From Duganella sacchari (GTDB lineage: Bacteria; Pseudomonadota; Gammaproteobacteria; Burkholderiales; Burkholderiaceae_D), in the NCBI RefSeq assembly GCF_900143065.1, contig NZ_FRCX01000010.1, positions 1 to 64,000 on the forward strand: a stretch of DNA of 64,000 nt, given 5' to 3'. Made by a program: the position numbers and the translations under genes. Within the stretch, counting starts at the first letter, position 1, and each line of letters begins with the position of its first letter. Under the pieces are notes generated by a model. The model worked only from the letters and a program-made list of their open reading frames with translations. It was not told the DNA's origin and ran no database searches. Positions 43,491-53,013 of the stretch are shown piece by piece.

Positions 43491-44883
43491 TCTGCGCCGC
43501 CGACTGGTGCTGGTCCACCTGCTGGCCGTGCTGGCCGCGATCGGCGCGACTGCCGCCGCCGGATGGTGGGTGTTGTCGCAATCCGTCAATCGCCAGCTCG
43601 ACGCGGCATTATTGGCGCTGGCGGAAACCGAACTGGCCATGCTGGCCGATGGTAACGGCGCACCGGTACGCATCCATGAAGCCGCCAGCGGCAGCGCGCC
43701 GCCGTCGCTGACGCGGCTGGACCGCCTGGTGCAGATCATCGATGCCGATGGCCGGATACTGGCCCGCAGCGCCAACCTCGGCTCGGAAAAACTGCCGGCG
43801 CCACCAGCGCTGCTGGCGCGGCTAACGGCTGGCGAAACGGTGTTCGACACCCTGCCCGATACCAGCGAAGAGCCGCTGCGCATGGTGTCCCTGCCTTCGC
43901 GCGGACCGGGCCAGCGTTACGCGGTACAGGTGGCGGGCTCGCTGGACGACGCCAACCATATTCTGCAATCCGCGGCATCGCTGTTCGCGGCGATGGCGAT
44001 GGCCTTGCTGGCGGCGGTCGGCTGGGCCGGTGCGCGCCTGTCCAGCAAGCTGTTTGTCGCCATCGAAAACATCGTCGACCAGGCGCACCAGATCGGCGAC
44101 AGCAATCTGCACCAGCGCCTGCCCCACCCTGGCGGCGAAGATGAGATCAGCCACCTGGTGGATACGCTCAACGCCATGCTGGAACGGATCGAGCAGGCGT
44201 TTGAAGTGCAGCGCCGCTTTACCGCGGATGCCTCGCACGAACTGCGCTCGCCGCTGTCGCGGCTGCGCGCGGAGATCGAGATTACCTTGCGCCGGCCGCG
44301 CGATACCGACTCCTACGTCGGCGCCCTGCGCTCCTGTCTGGACGAAGTGGAACGCCTGACCATGCTGGTAGAAGAGCTGCTGATGCTGGCCCGTATCGAC
44401 GCTGGCCAGGAACGCGCACCAACCGAACTGGGGACGCTGGAACAGCTCGCGACAGACACCATGCAACGCATGCAGCCGGTCGCCGATGAACGCCGGATCT
44501 CGCTGGTGCTGGTCAATCAGCTGGCCACGACGCCGAAGGTGGACCTGGGGCCGCTTGGGCTGGTGCTGCGCAACCTGCTGGACAACGCGATCAAGTTTTC
44601 GCCGCAAGGCAGCCGCATTACCATCAGCCTCAAGGCAGATGAAGAAGGCGCGCTGCTGGCGATCGCCGATCAGGGTTCCGGCCTGGATGAAGCGGAAATG
44701 CCCTTCGTGTTCGACCGCTTCTTCCGCGGTTCGCGCCCGCGTGCCGGGGATGTGGAGGGTTTTGGATTGGGCCTGGCGCTATCGCAGGCAATCATGAAGG
44801 CCCATGGCGGCCGGCTGGAAGTGGCCAATCAGGCAGGCGGCGGCGCCCTGTTCAGCATGCGCCTGCCGCCGGGGGCTGCCTAG
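43477..44883 (+). CDS. Sensor histidine kinase, locus 1
   Basis: 468 aa: TM1 (about residues 10-30), a periplasmic sensor (about 31-165), TM2, HAMP, HisKA with DASHELRSPL (His about 254), and HATPase_c with NLLDNAIKF and GFGLGLALSQAI. It phosphorylates the preceding response regulator. Its TAG stop and the TAG stop of the convergent ketoacyl synthase share one palindromic CTAG (44880-44883). Confidence 0.93.
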   Translation: MTVLSLRRRLVLVHLLAVLAAIGATAAAGWWVLSQSVNRQLDAALLALAETELAMLADGNGAPVRIHEAASGSAPPSLTRLDRLVQIIDADGRILARSANLGSEKLPAPPALLARLTAGETVFDTLPDTSEEPLRMVSLPSRGPGQRYAVQVAGSLDDANHILQSAASLFAAMAMALLAAVGWAGARLSSKLFVAIENIVDQAHQIGDSNLHQRLPHPGGEDEISHLVDTLNAMLERIEQAFEVQRRFTADASHELRSPLSRLRAEIEITLRRPRDTDSYVGALRSCLDEVERLTMLVEELLMLARIDAGQERAPTELGTLEQLATDTMQRMQPVADERRISLVLVNQLATTPKVDLGPLGLVLRNLLDNAIKFSPQGSRITISLKADEEGALLAIADQGSGLDEAEMPFVFDRFFRGSRPRAGDVEGFGLGLALSQAIMKAHGGRLEVANQAGGGALFSMRLPPGAA

Positions 44884-46115
44884 TAGCGTTGAACGATCAG
44901 CGCCACATTGCTGCCACCAAACGCGAAGGAGTTTGACATGGCAGCTTCCATCGCCTGGCCATGACGGGCCTGCAGTGGCACATAGTCCAGGTCGCACTGC
45001 GCATCGCGCTGGTCGAGGAAGGCGGTCGGCGGAATCGAACCGCTGGCAAGCGCCTGCACCGTCATGACGAATTCCAGTGCGCCCGCCGCGCCCAGCGTGT
45101 GGCCGTGGACGGATTTGGTGGAGCTGACCATCAGCTTGTCGGCGGCGGCGCCGAAAGCCTGGCGGATGGATTGGGTCTCGGTCAGGTCGCCCGCAGCCGT
45201 ACCGGCGCCGTGGGCGTTGATGTAACCGATTTGCGCGGCGTCCAGGCCTGCGTGACGCAGCGCCATGCCCATCGCGCGGGCCTGGCCATCCGCGTCCGGC
45301 TTGGTGATGTGGGTGGAGTCATTGCTGGCGCCATAGCCCACCAGTTCCGCCAGAATGGTCGCGCCACGGCGCTGTGCCGATTCCAGCGACTCCAGCATCA
45401 CCGCAGCCGACGCCTCGCCCAGCACCAGGCCCGTGCGTTTTTCCGAGAACGGCCGGCACGAACGGGCGATGTCGCCCGCATCCGCCGCAGCCAGCACGCG
45501 CAACGCTTCCCAGGCGCTGACCACGCCATAGCTCAGCAGCGCTTCCGAGCCGCCCGCCAGCACGCGTTCCGCATAGCCGTGATGGATGTGGCGATACGCT
45601 TCACCGATGGCCTGTGCCGATGACACGCAAGCATTGCTGTAGTTGTTGACCGAACCTTTGAACTGGCAACGCAAGGCAATCTGCGACGCTGCCGCGTTGT
45701 TCATGGCGGCGACCACCGACATCGGACGCACGCGCGATTTGCCTTCGACGAACAGGTCCACATAACCTGCTTCCACCGTCGAGGCGCCGCCCATGCCGGT
45801 GCCCCAGAATACGCCGCTCTGCTCCGACAGCTCATCGCCAACCGTCACGCCGGACTGCTGCAGCGCCTCGCTGGCGGCCGACCAGCCCAGCAGGGCGTGG
45901 CGGTCGAACAGCGCATGCTCGGATGACTTGATGAGCTCAGGCAGGGGAAAACGGATTTGCGCCGCCGGGATGCCGGCGCGCTGGTGGTTGCCGGGCAGCT
46001 CCAGCAGGTGGATGCCGCTCTGGCCTTGCAAGGCTTGCTGGAAATTGCGTTCTGCGCCGACACCTAGCGCCGAAATGGCGCCCAGCCCGGTGATCACGAC
46101 ACGGCGATTGCTCAT
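44880..46115 (-). CDS. Beta-ketoacyl-ACP synthase (FabF-like), RND locus 2
   Basis: 411-aa condensing enzyme. The thiolase-fold triad is intact: Cys163 (NACVSS), His302 (INAHGAGTAAGD) and His337 (KSVHGHTLGAAG). Positions match FabF closely, though AHGAGT replaces the usual AHGTST. It would extend an acyl chain on the ACP encoded just upstream (4-bp overlap). No ketoreductase or acyltransferase is beside it, so it probably uses general fatty-acid enzymes. It is last in a minus-strand run from the locus 2 adaptor. Confidence 0.9.
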   Translation of the reverse strand: MSNRRVVITGLGAISALGVGAERNFQQALQGQSGIHLLELPGNHQRAGIPAAQIRFPLPELIKSSEHALFDRHALLGWSAASEALQQSGVTVGDELSEQSGVFWGTGMGGASTVEAGYVDLFVEGKSRVRPMSVVAAMNNAAASQIALRCQFKGSVNNYSNACVSSAQAIGEAYRHIHHGYAERVLAGGSEALLSYGVVSAWEALRVLAAADAGDIARSCRPFSEKRTGLVLGEASAAVMLESLESAQRRGATILAELVGYGASNDSTHITKPDADGQARAMGMALRHAGLDAAQIGYINAHGAGTAAGDLTETQSIRQAFGAAADKLMVSSTKSVHGHTLGAAGALEFVMTVQALASGSIPPTAFLDQRDAQCDLDYVPLQARHGQAMEAAMSNSFAFGGSNVALIVQRY

Positions 46116-46360
46116 GGCGCCTCTGCTTTGGCGGCGACGCGGCGGTCGACCTGGTCGGCGATGTCCTGCACGGTCTTGAGGTCAGGACGCTCGTCGCCGA
46201 CCTGGATGTTGAATTGTTCTTCGAGGTCAAAAATCACCTCGATCACCGTCAAGGAATCTGCGCCCAGCGTTTCCAGCTCGGTGTCGCCGGTAATCGATTC
46301 AGGCGGAATATCCAGGCTCTTGGCCAGCAGGTTGATAACGGTCGGCAGTGAAGTGGTCAT
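46112..46360 (-). CDS. Acyl carrier protein (dedicated)
   Basis: 82 aa. GADSLTVIEV holds Ser36, the phosphopantetheine site. The helices fit AcpP-like proteins, but the sequence differs from primary AcpP (no DELDSLD), so this is a specialised carrier. Start and stop are coupled to the hydrolase side (18-bp gap) and the ketoacyl synthase (4-bp overlap). Confidence 0.9.
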   Translation of the reverse strand: MTTSLPTVINLLAKSLDIPPESITGDTELETLGADSLTVIEVIFDLEEQFNIQVGDERPDLKTVQDIADQVDRRVAAKAEAP

Positions 46361-46378
46361 GATATATAAGTGTTTCGC

Positions 46379-47209
46379 TTAAGCGGTTTTCAGATGGTGA
46401 TTAAATGCCTGTGCATGGCTATCGATAAACGCGACGGTTTCATCCGCCACGATCTCTTTTTCATTATCCAGTGTAATGATGTGATAGCTGTCATGCAGGA
46501 TGATCTTGCGACGCGAGGTAGAGCTGATGCTGGATTCAACCAGATCCGCACTGCGCGTGCTGGCGACATCATCTTCTTCCGCGTGGATGATCAAGGCAGG
46601 CGTACGCACCTGCGGCAGGCCGCGCCGCACCTCTTTAATCAGACGGTGCGCCTGGAAAATGCCCTCGGCGGACAGCCGCGAGGCGCCCGCCGCCGACGAA
46701 CCGCTCACCTTCATTTCACGCGCAATCCAGCGCTGCAGGTTTTCGTTTTTCAGGCCAAACGGATGACGTTCGTGGTAGGCGTACAGATAGCGCGCCGGCG
46801 TGTAGTACGCCAGCGGCAGCAGGAAGCGGTACCACGGCAGGCTCCAGCCGTCATAGGCCAGCGTGGTAGACAACAGCGACAGCGCGGCGATTTCGTCGCC
46901 GCGTTCCATCGCCAGCCGCAGCGCCAGCACCGCGCCGATGCACAAGCCGGTCACCGAGACGGTTTTATGCCTGGCCTTCAGCTCATCAAAATGACGTACG
47001 ACTTCCTCGTACCAGTGCTGGTAATTCGTGGTGCGGTACGACTGCCCTGCCCCGGTGGCATAACCGTAGCCTGGGATCAGCGGAATGACGACCGTGTAAC
47101 CGGCCTTCTGCAAGCGCTTGCCCAGATACTGCATTTCAAGCGGGTTACCCAGCAAGCCATGCAGCGCCAGGACAGCATGATCGCCGCCCGGCAGTGTGAT
47201 TGTTTTCAT
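46379..47209 (-). CDS. Alpha/beta hydrolase with Cys nucleophile
   Basis: 276 aa, similar in plan to Est30-type carboxylesterases: LHGLLGNPLEMQYLGKRL near the start, then the nucleophile elbow. The elbow reads TGLCIGA, so Cys90 occupies the position of the catalytic Ser; the codon is TGC. Asp214 (EEDDVAS) and His243 (SYHIITLDNE) complete a triad. Cys nucleophiles occur in some thioesterases and acyltransferases, so action on the ACP-bound acyl group is plausible, but this is inference. It lies 21 bp after the MipA-like gene and 18 bp before the ACP gene. Confidence 0.85.
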   Translation of the reverse strand: MKTITLPGGDHAVLALHGLLGNPLEMQYLGKRLQKAGYTVVIPLIPGYGYATGAGQSYRTTNYQHWYEEVVRHFDELKARHKTVSVTGLCIGAVLALRLAMERGDEIAALSLLSTTLAYDGWSLPWYRFLLPLAYYTPARYLYAYHERHPFGLKNENLQRWIAREMKVSGSSAAGASRLSAEGIFQAHRLIKEVRRGLPQVRTPALIIHAEEDDVASTRSADLVESSISSTSRRKIILHDSYHIITLDNEKEIVADETVAFIDSHAQAFNHHLKTA

Positions 47210-47230
47210 CTCTATCCCGTTTTGGTTTTT

Positions 47231-47989
47231 TCAGTTGAAACGGTAGCTTAGTGATACTAAGCTGGTGTCCAGCGTGGTGCGCTGCACCCGAGGACTATTT
47301 TGTATTGTTTTTCCAAGCCAGGTCCTGCGGACGTTTATATTCGCATACCAGGGACCACTTAGGTGCATTTCGGCGAAAACTGCTGCAAAAGTATTGTTGG
47401 ATGCACCCGCCCGGTACAACGAATTAGCACTATCATCACCATTGTAATAACGGACATATGCCGCAGACCGGTGTTCGATACCGACCTGAGGATACAGTGT
47501 GAGCCCGCCCAGCGGAAGCTCAGCAGCATACATCAAGTCGATCAGATTGCCTTTGGACTTGCCGAGGTCGTGGTAAAAATTGGCCATCAACGCCCCCACC
47601 GGCGTCACCTGCAAAGTCCCCACGCCGAGTGGCAACGAGTCTGCACGATGCGCCGTGCCGGCAGCGGCGTTGCGCGGGGTGTAGCCGTCCGATAGCACGC
47701 GCGTGAGCAGCTCCACACTGCCGGCCCCCATGGGCGTCAGTTTCACGCCAAAAGTATCGATGCGGGCAAATACCGGGCCATAGTCGAAATTCAAATAAGG
47801 AATGGGCTTGACGCCATTCGATTGCGCGCTTGCCGCCGTCGGCGCGGCGTTGACGCCAGCGCCGATATCGCCAATCAGGCGCAGGTCTGGCGCGGTGTCG
47901 CCCTGCTGCGCATGCAGCGGTGGCGCCACCAGCATCCATAGGCTAAGATGCACCGCGATGCGGCGCAGATGGGGAAGCAGTGTCGTCAT
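47231..47989 (-). CDS. MipA/OmpV-family outer-membrane protein
   Basis: 252 aa. Signal peptide ends near HAQQ (residues about 27-30). Alternating beta-strand sequence ends in LVSLSYRF-N, typical of a small outer-membrane barrel. The pattern fits MipA/OmpV (MltA-interacting) proteins. ATG 47989 is 5 bp after the lipoprotein stop, so it is part of the locus 2 operon. Confidence 0.8.
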   Translation of the reverse strand: MTTLLPHLRRIAVHLSLWMLVAPPLHAQQGDTAPDLRLIGDIGAGVNAAPTAASAQSNGVKPIPYLNFDYGPVFARIDTFGVKLTPMGAGSVELLTRVLSDGYTPRNAAAGTAHRADSLPLGVGTLQVTPVGALMANFYHDLGKSKGNLIDLMYAAELPLGGLTLYPQVGIEHRSAAYVRYYNGDDSANSLYRAGASNNTFAAVFAEMHLSGPWYANINVRRTWLGKTIQNSPRVQRTTLDTSLVSLSYRFN

Positions 47990-47994
47990 ATTCT

Positions 47995-48384
47995 TCAGTC
48001 GTTGGCTTGCGCAGTGGCCGCCAGTATACGACTGATATGGGCCAGCTGTCCGGCCGCGCAATCCGCCGGCCACAGTTCCACCGGCTGGCCATCATTCAAC
48101 GGCAAGCCAGGCGGCAGCTCGGCGACCACGTCGTGCGTATGATGGCCCTGGCGGTAGCGCAGTTTGGCGTAGCGGTGCTTCACATACTCCGTTTCCGGCA
48201 GGCTGGCCAGGCATGGCGGCAGCGCGCTGCCGCTGGCGCCCGGCGCGTAGCGCGCCACCACCCAGCCATGTTTGGCGCCATGGTCCCAGTCGACCGCAGA
48301 GGCTTGCTGCGACTTGCTTGCGCAACCCGGCAGGAGCGCCACGCCAATGACGGCGGGCAGAATGCTGATGAGTAGCTTACGCAT
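47995..48384 (-). CDS. Small lipoprotein linked to RND locus 2
   Basis: 129 aa with lipobox LLPGCASK. The C-terminal block DVVAELPPG...GQPVELWPADC resembles the locus 1 lipoprotein (HAVVAVPENV...GQRVYINIRDC). It lies between the outer-membrane channel (13-bp gap) and the MipA-like gene. Function is unknown; a periplasmic or outer-membrane accessory of the exporter is the simplest reading. Confidence 0.75.
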   Translation of the reverse strand: MRKLLISILPAVIGVALLPGCASKSQQASAVDWDHGAKHGWVVARYAPGASGSALPPCLASLPETEYVKHRYAKLRYRQGHHTHDVVAELPPGLPLNDGQPVELWPADCAAGQLAHISRILAATAQAND

Positions 48385-48397
48385 GATGTCTTCCTCT

Positions 48398-49900
48398 CTA
48401 ACGTTCATTCCTGTTCCACCAGCCGCCGCCGAGCGCCTGGAACAAAGCGGCGGTGTCGCCCAACTGGCTGGCCTGTGCCTGCGCCAGCGTGATGCCGGCC
48501 TGGCGGACATTCTGTTCGGCGGCGATCAGCGCCAGGCGGTCCTGATAGCCTTTGGCGTGCTGGCGTTCAGTCAGCTCCAGTGCTGCCCTGGCCACCGCGC
48601 TGGCATCCGCGGCCGAGCGCAGCGCTTCCGCGTCGGTATCGATCGCATGCAGCACATCGGCGACATTCTGGAACGCACCGGCCACCGTTGAACGGTAAGT
48701 GGCGACAGCGCCGCGCAGCGATTCATTGGCCGCAGCTTCGCGGTGCTTGAGCGTGCCGCCATCGAACAGGCTTTGCGTCACACTGGCGGTCAGCTCGAAG
48801 AATTTGCCGCTGTTCCAGAACATCTGGCCGAACTGGCTGGCTGTGCCGCCCGCCGAGCCGGAGATCGAGAACTGCGGCAGGCGCGCCGCACGTGCAATGC
48901 CCACTTCCGCACTGGCGGAACGCAGTTGCTCCTCGGCGGCGCGCACGTCCGGGCGCTGCTCCACCAGGTGGGAAGGCAAGGTAAGCGGCAGATCCTGCGG
49001 CAGCTGGAAGGTGCTCAAGTCAAAACCTGGCACCGCCCCGTCAGCACGGATGCCGGCCAGTACGCGCAGCAAATCGCGATTCTGCTCAAACTGCTTTTGC
49101 AGCGGCGGCAACAGCTGCCGCGATTGCGCCAGCGCACCTTGCTGCGCGGTGAAGTCCAGCCGCGAGATATAACCAGCGCCAAGCTGGCGTTGCGCCAGTG
49201 TCAGCGCGTTCTGATTGGCAGTGATGGTTTCCTGCACCAGCGCGATCTGCCGCCGTAACAAGGCGTCCTGAAACGCCGCCGCCACGATATTCGAGGCCAG
49301 CGTGATGTACGCCGCCTCCAGCTGGAAGCGCTGTACCTGCTGCTGCGCCTGGGCCGATTCCAGCTGGCGGCGATTGGCGCCAAACACGTCCGGCGTATAG
49401 CCAACGGTAAGCTGCGCGGTGTGGAAGTTGTATATCACCGGCGCGTTGAAAGGCGCCGTGCCGCCTTCGCTGGCCGGCGTGTTCTGCGTGGTGCTGATGA
49501 CGGAACCGTTACCCTGCACGCCCGGCGAATTGCCCCCCTGATTACCCGCCAGCTTGGTACGCGACGGCGTATAGCCCGCCTGCACCGTCGGATAGAAGTA
49601 ACCCTGCTGGGCATAGACGTTTTCCTGCGCCGCGCGCAAGGACGCCTGGGCAGCCTCGATACCGGGATTGGCCGCCCAGGCCTGTTCGATCAGCGCGTTG
49701 AGCGCGGGCGACTGGAACAAGGTCCACCAGTTATTCTGGATATCCTTTTGCAGCGCATAGTGCTGCGCAGCCGCTGTCTGCGCATACGACTGCGGCAGGT
49801 CCAGCGCCGGGCGCTGGTAATCCGGCCCGACAGCACAACCGGCCAGCAGGGAAACCAGGGCAATACGCCCAAAGGACAGCGTCGGTAAATATCGGTTCAT
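48398..49900 (-). CDS. RND outer-membrane channel lipoprotein (NodT family), locus 2
   Basis: 500-aa TolC-like channel with lipobox LLAGCAVGPDYQRP. The two OEP halves are clear (ALNALIEQAWAANPGIEAAQ; HLVEQRPDVRAAEEQL). An extra Gly/Asn/Ser-rich insert lies near residues 115-140. It overlaps the pump stop by 4 bp. Confidence 0.93.
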   Translation of the reverse strand: MNRYLPTLSFGRIALVSLLAGCAVGPDYQRPALDLPQSYAQTAAAQHYALQKDIQNNWWTLFQSPALNALIEQAWAANPGIEAAQASLRAAQENVYAQQGYFYPTVQAGYTPSRTKLAGNQGGNSPGVQGNGSVISTTQNTPASEGGTAPFNAPVIYNFHTAQLTVGYTPDVFGANRRQLESAQAQQQVQRFQLEAAYITLASNIVAAAFQDALLRRQIALVQETITANQNALTLAQRQLGAGYISRLDFTAQQGALAQSRQLLPPLQKQFEQNRDLLRVLAGIRADGAVPGFDLSTFQLPQDLPLTLPSHLVEQRPDVRAAEEQLRSASAEVGIARAARLPQFSISGSAGGTASQFGQMFWNSGKFFELTASVTQSLFDGGTLKHREAAANESLRGAVATYRSTVAGAFQNVADVLHAIDTDAEALRSAADASAVARAALELTERQHAKGYQDRLALIAAEQNVRQAGITLAQAQASQLGDTAALFQALGGGWWNRNER

Positions 49901-52900
49901 GATTTGGACGGCGCAGCGTCAACTGGCTCAGAGAAGTTACCGAACAGGCGTAGTGCAACCGGCAGCACCAGCAAGGTGAAAATGGTGCCGCTAACGATAC
50001 CGCCCACGATCACGCAGGCAAACGGCCGTTGCGTCTCGCTGCCGATGCCATGCGACAGCGCAGCCGGCAGCAGGCCCATACCCGCCATCAGCGCAGTCAT
50101 CAGGATAGGACGCAGACGGATCGCGGCGCCCTGCACGATGGCCAGACCGACAGTCGCACCTTCACGCACGCGCTGGATGACTTCCTCCACCATGATGACG
50201 CCGTTCTGCACCGAGATCCCGGCCACCGCGATAAAGCCAACCGCCGCCGACACCGACAGATGCAGCCCCGCCAGCGCCAGTCCCGCCAGACCGCCGATCA
50301 TGGTGAACGGCACCATGCCCAGCACCAGCGCCGCCAGGCGCACCGAACGGAAAGCCCAGAACAACAGGGAGAACATCAGCAATATCGTCAGCGGAATAAT
50401 CACTGCCAGCCGCTTGGCCGCGCGCTGCGAATTTTCAAACTGACCGCCCCAGCTGATGTCATAACCAGGCGGCAGCTTCACCTTCTCACTGACCGCGCGC
50501 TGTGCTTCATCGATAAAGCTGCCCTGGTCGCGGCCCAGCAGATTCATTTTGACGATCACGCTGCGCGAACCGGTTTCACGCAGGATGCGCGACACGCCCT
50601 GACGCAGCTCGATGTCCGCGACCTCGCGCAGCGCCACCGTGCCCGGGCCATTGCCCACCTGCGTGCCTGGCACGGCCAGTCGCAGTTCGCCGATCGCATC
50701 GATGCTCTGGCGATTGTGTTCATTCATCTTCAGCACCACGTCGAAACGCTTGTCCTGGTCGTAGTAGCTGGTCACAGCGGCGCCCGACAATGCCTCGTTG
50801 ACCAGGGTGTTGACGTCGCCGATGGTGATGCCATAGCGCGCCAGCCGGCCACGGTCAGGCGTGACCACCACTTCGCTCTGGCCGCCGATATGCGTCGCTT
50901 CGACGTCGGTCGCACCGGGAATCGCCTGGATCACATCCACCAGCTGCTGCGCCTTGCTTTCCAGGACATCGAGGTTGTTGCCGCTGATTTTGGCGACAAT
51001 CTCGCCACGGAAGCCGGACAGCGACTCCTCCACGTTATCCTGGATCACCTGCGAGAAATTGGTCGTCACACCGGGAATCGCGGCCAGGCTGTTGGACATG
51101 CTGGCCACCAGCGCCTCCTTGTCGGCAAAGCGCCACTGGGCGCGGGGCTTGAGATCAACCAGCGTCTCCAGATTGTTGGGGCCTTTAGGATCGGAGCCAT
51201 CATCCGGGCGGCCGGCCTGGCTGATGACGTGCGCCACTTCTGGATAAGCCATCAGCTTGGCGCGCATCAGCCGCTCCACCTGCTTGGTGGTTTCCAGCGA
51301 AGCCGACGTCGGCAAGGTAATGGTCAGCCAGATATTGCCCTCGTCCAGCTTGGGCATGAATTCACTGCCCAGGCGCGGCGCCAGCGTAAACGCAACCACC
51401 AGCGGCAGCATGGATAGCCACAGCACCGGTTTGGAGCGGCCCAGCGCCCAGTCCAGCAAGCGGTGATAACGCTGCTGCAGCCATGTCAGCCAGCGGCTGT
51501 GCTTTTCCACCAGCGGCCGGCGCTGCGTGGTCCACGACAGCAGGGTTGGCAGCAAGGTAAAGGTCAGCAGCACCGCGCCAGCCAGGGCAAAGGACAGCGT
51601 CAGCGCCACCGGCGTAAAGATCTTCCCTTCGACACGCTGAAAGGTAAAGATGGGCACAAAGGCCAGAATGATGATCGCTTTGGAGAACAGCACCGGATGC
51701 GCCATGTCGCTCATGGTCCGGTGTAGCACATGCATGCGCGCTTCGATAGGATTCGCTTCCTGCACCGGCATCACGGCCATACGCACCATGAGCGCTTCAA
51801 CAATCACCACCGCGCTATCGATGATGATGCCGAAGTCCACCGCCCCCAGTGAAATCAGGTTGGCCGATACGCCGCGTGCATGCATCAGGATGAAGGCGAA
51901 CAGCAGCGCCAGTGGGATCACGGTTGCAACGATCAACGCCGCCCGCCAGCTCGATAAAAACACCACCAGAATGGCGATCACCAGCAGCGCGCCCGTCACC
52001 AGGTTTTCCACCACCGTCTTCACCGTGTGGTGAACCAGATCGGTACGGTCGTAAATCGGCACGATCTTCACGCCCTCCGGCAGCCGTTTCTTCAGCTGCG
52101 CAATGCGCTTCTTGAGCTCCGCATTGATCTTGGACGGATTGCCGCCCTTGGTCATCGAGACGATGCCTTCAACAATGCTGTCGCGTGCATCCGCCGCAAC
52201 GATGCCGAAGCGTGGCCGTTCGCCTTCGCGCACGGCCGCCACATCGCCCACCGTGATGGCGCGGCCCTGGCGCGCCGCCACAACGACCTGGCGGATATCG
52301 GCCAGATCCTTGAACAGGCCCGCAGAACGCACCACCAGCGAAGCATCGCCAAGTTTAAGCAGGCCACCGCCGGCGCTGCCCGTGCCATTGTTGATGGCCT
52401 GGCTAAGCTGGTCCAGCGTGATCTGGTATTTACGCAGCAGGAAAGGGTCGGCTTCGATCTGGTATTCCTTGATCGTGCCGCCAAAGCTGACCACATCGGC
52501 CACGCCCGGCGTCATGCGCAGCGCGGGACGGATGGTCCAGTCCTGCAAGGTGCGGATGTCCGCTTCCGGCATCCCGCGCGGGCCTTCCACCGCATAGCGG
52601 TACACCTCGCCGACGGCGGTTGACAGCGGCGCAAGCTGCGGCTGTACGCCGGTCGGCAGCGTGACAGTAGACAGCTTTTCCGTCACCTGCTGGCGCGCAA
52701 AATAATTGTCCGTGTCGTCATCGAAGGTCAGCGTGACGATGGAAAGACCGGTCATGGTCACCGAGCGCACGTTAATCAGGTGCGGAATGCCGGCCACCTC
52801 ACGCTCAATCGGCAAGGTCACCGTACGTTCCATGTCTTCCGGCGCCTGCCCGGCAAGCTGGGAGATCACGCGCACCTGCACATCCTGCACGTCGGGAAAA

Positions 52901-53013
52901 GCCTCAATCGGCAAGTTGGACAAGGCATAAATGCCAAACCCGGTCAGCGCACAAACCAGCACCATGACAAACACGCGCTGGCGCAGCGCGAACACAATCA
53001 AACGGTCTATCAT
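49897..53013 (-). CDS. HME-type RND efflux pump, locus 2
   Basis: 1038-aa pump of the CzcA/CusA family. TM4 reads DFGIIIDSAVVIVEA: DFG-DSA, and the Asn of the usual VEN is Ala. This differs from locus 1 (DFG-DGA-EN), so the two pumps probably handle different substrates. N-terminal PIEAFPDVQDVQVRVISQL and the later GAVDFGIII pattern are family-typical. The 4-bp overlaps on both sides show translational coupling. Confidence 0.93.
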   Translation of the reverse strand: MIDRLIVFALRQRVFVMVLVCALTGFGIYALSNLPIEAFPDVQDVQVRVISQLAGQAPEDMERTVTLPIEREVAGIPHLINVRSVTMTGLSIVTLTFDDDTDNYFARQQVTEKLSTVTLPTGVQPQLAPLSTAVGEVYRYAVEGPRGMPEADIRTLQDWTIRPALRMTPGVADVVSFGGTIKEYQIEADPFLLRKYQITLDQLSQAINNGTGSAGGGLLKLGDASLVVRSAGLFKDLADIRQVVVAARQGRAITVGDVAAVREGERPRFGIVAADARDSIVEGIVSMTKGGNPSKINAELKKRIAQLKKRLPEGVKIVPIYDRTDLVHHTVKTVVENLVTGALLVIAILVVFLSSWRAALIVATVIPLALLFAFILMHARGVSANLISLGAVDFGIIIDSAVVIVEALMVRMAVMPVQEANPIEARMHVLHRTMSDMAHPVLFSKAIIILAFVPIFTFQRVEGKIFTPVALTLSFALAGAVLLTFTLLPTLLSWTTQRRPLVEKHSRWLTWLQQRYHRLLDWALGRSKPVLWLSMLPLVVAFTLAPRLGSEFMPKLDEGNIWLTITLPTSASLETTKQVERLMRAKLMAYPEVAHVISQAGRPDDGSDPKGPNNLETLVDLKPRAQWRFADKEALVASMSNSLAAIPGVTTNFSQVIQDNVEESLSGFRGEIVAKISGNNLDVLESKAQQLVDVIQAIPGATDVEATHIGGQSEVVVTPDRGRLARYGITIGDVNTLVNEALSGAAVTSYYDQDKRFDVVLKMNEHNRQSIDAIGELRLAVPGTQVGNGPGTVALREVADIELRQGVSRILRETGSRSVIVKMNLLGRDQGSFIDEAQRAVSEKVKLPPGYDISWGGQFENSQRAAKRLAVIIPLTILLMFSLLFWAFRSVRLAALVLGMVPFTMIGGLAGLALAGLHLSVSAAVGFIAVAGISVQNGVIMVEEVIQRVREGATVGLAIVQGAAIRLRPILMTALMAGMGLLPAALSHGIGSETQRPFACVIVGGIVSGTIFTLLVLPVALRLFGNFSEPVDAAPSKS

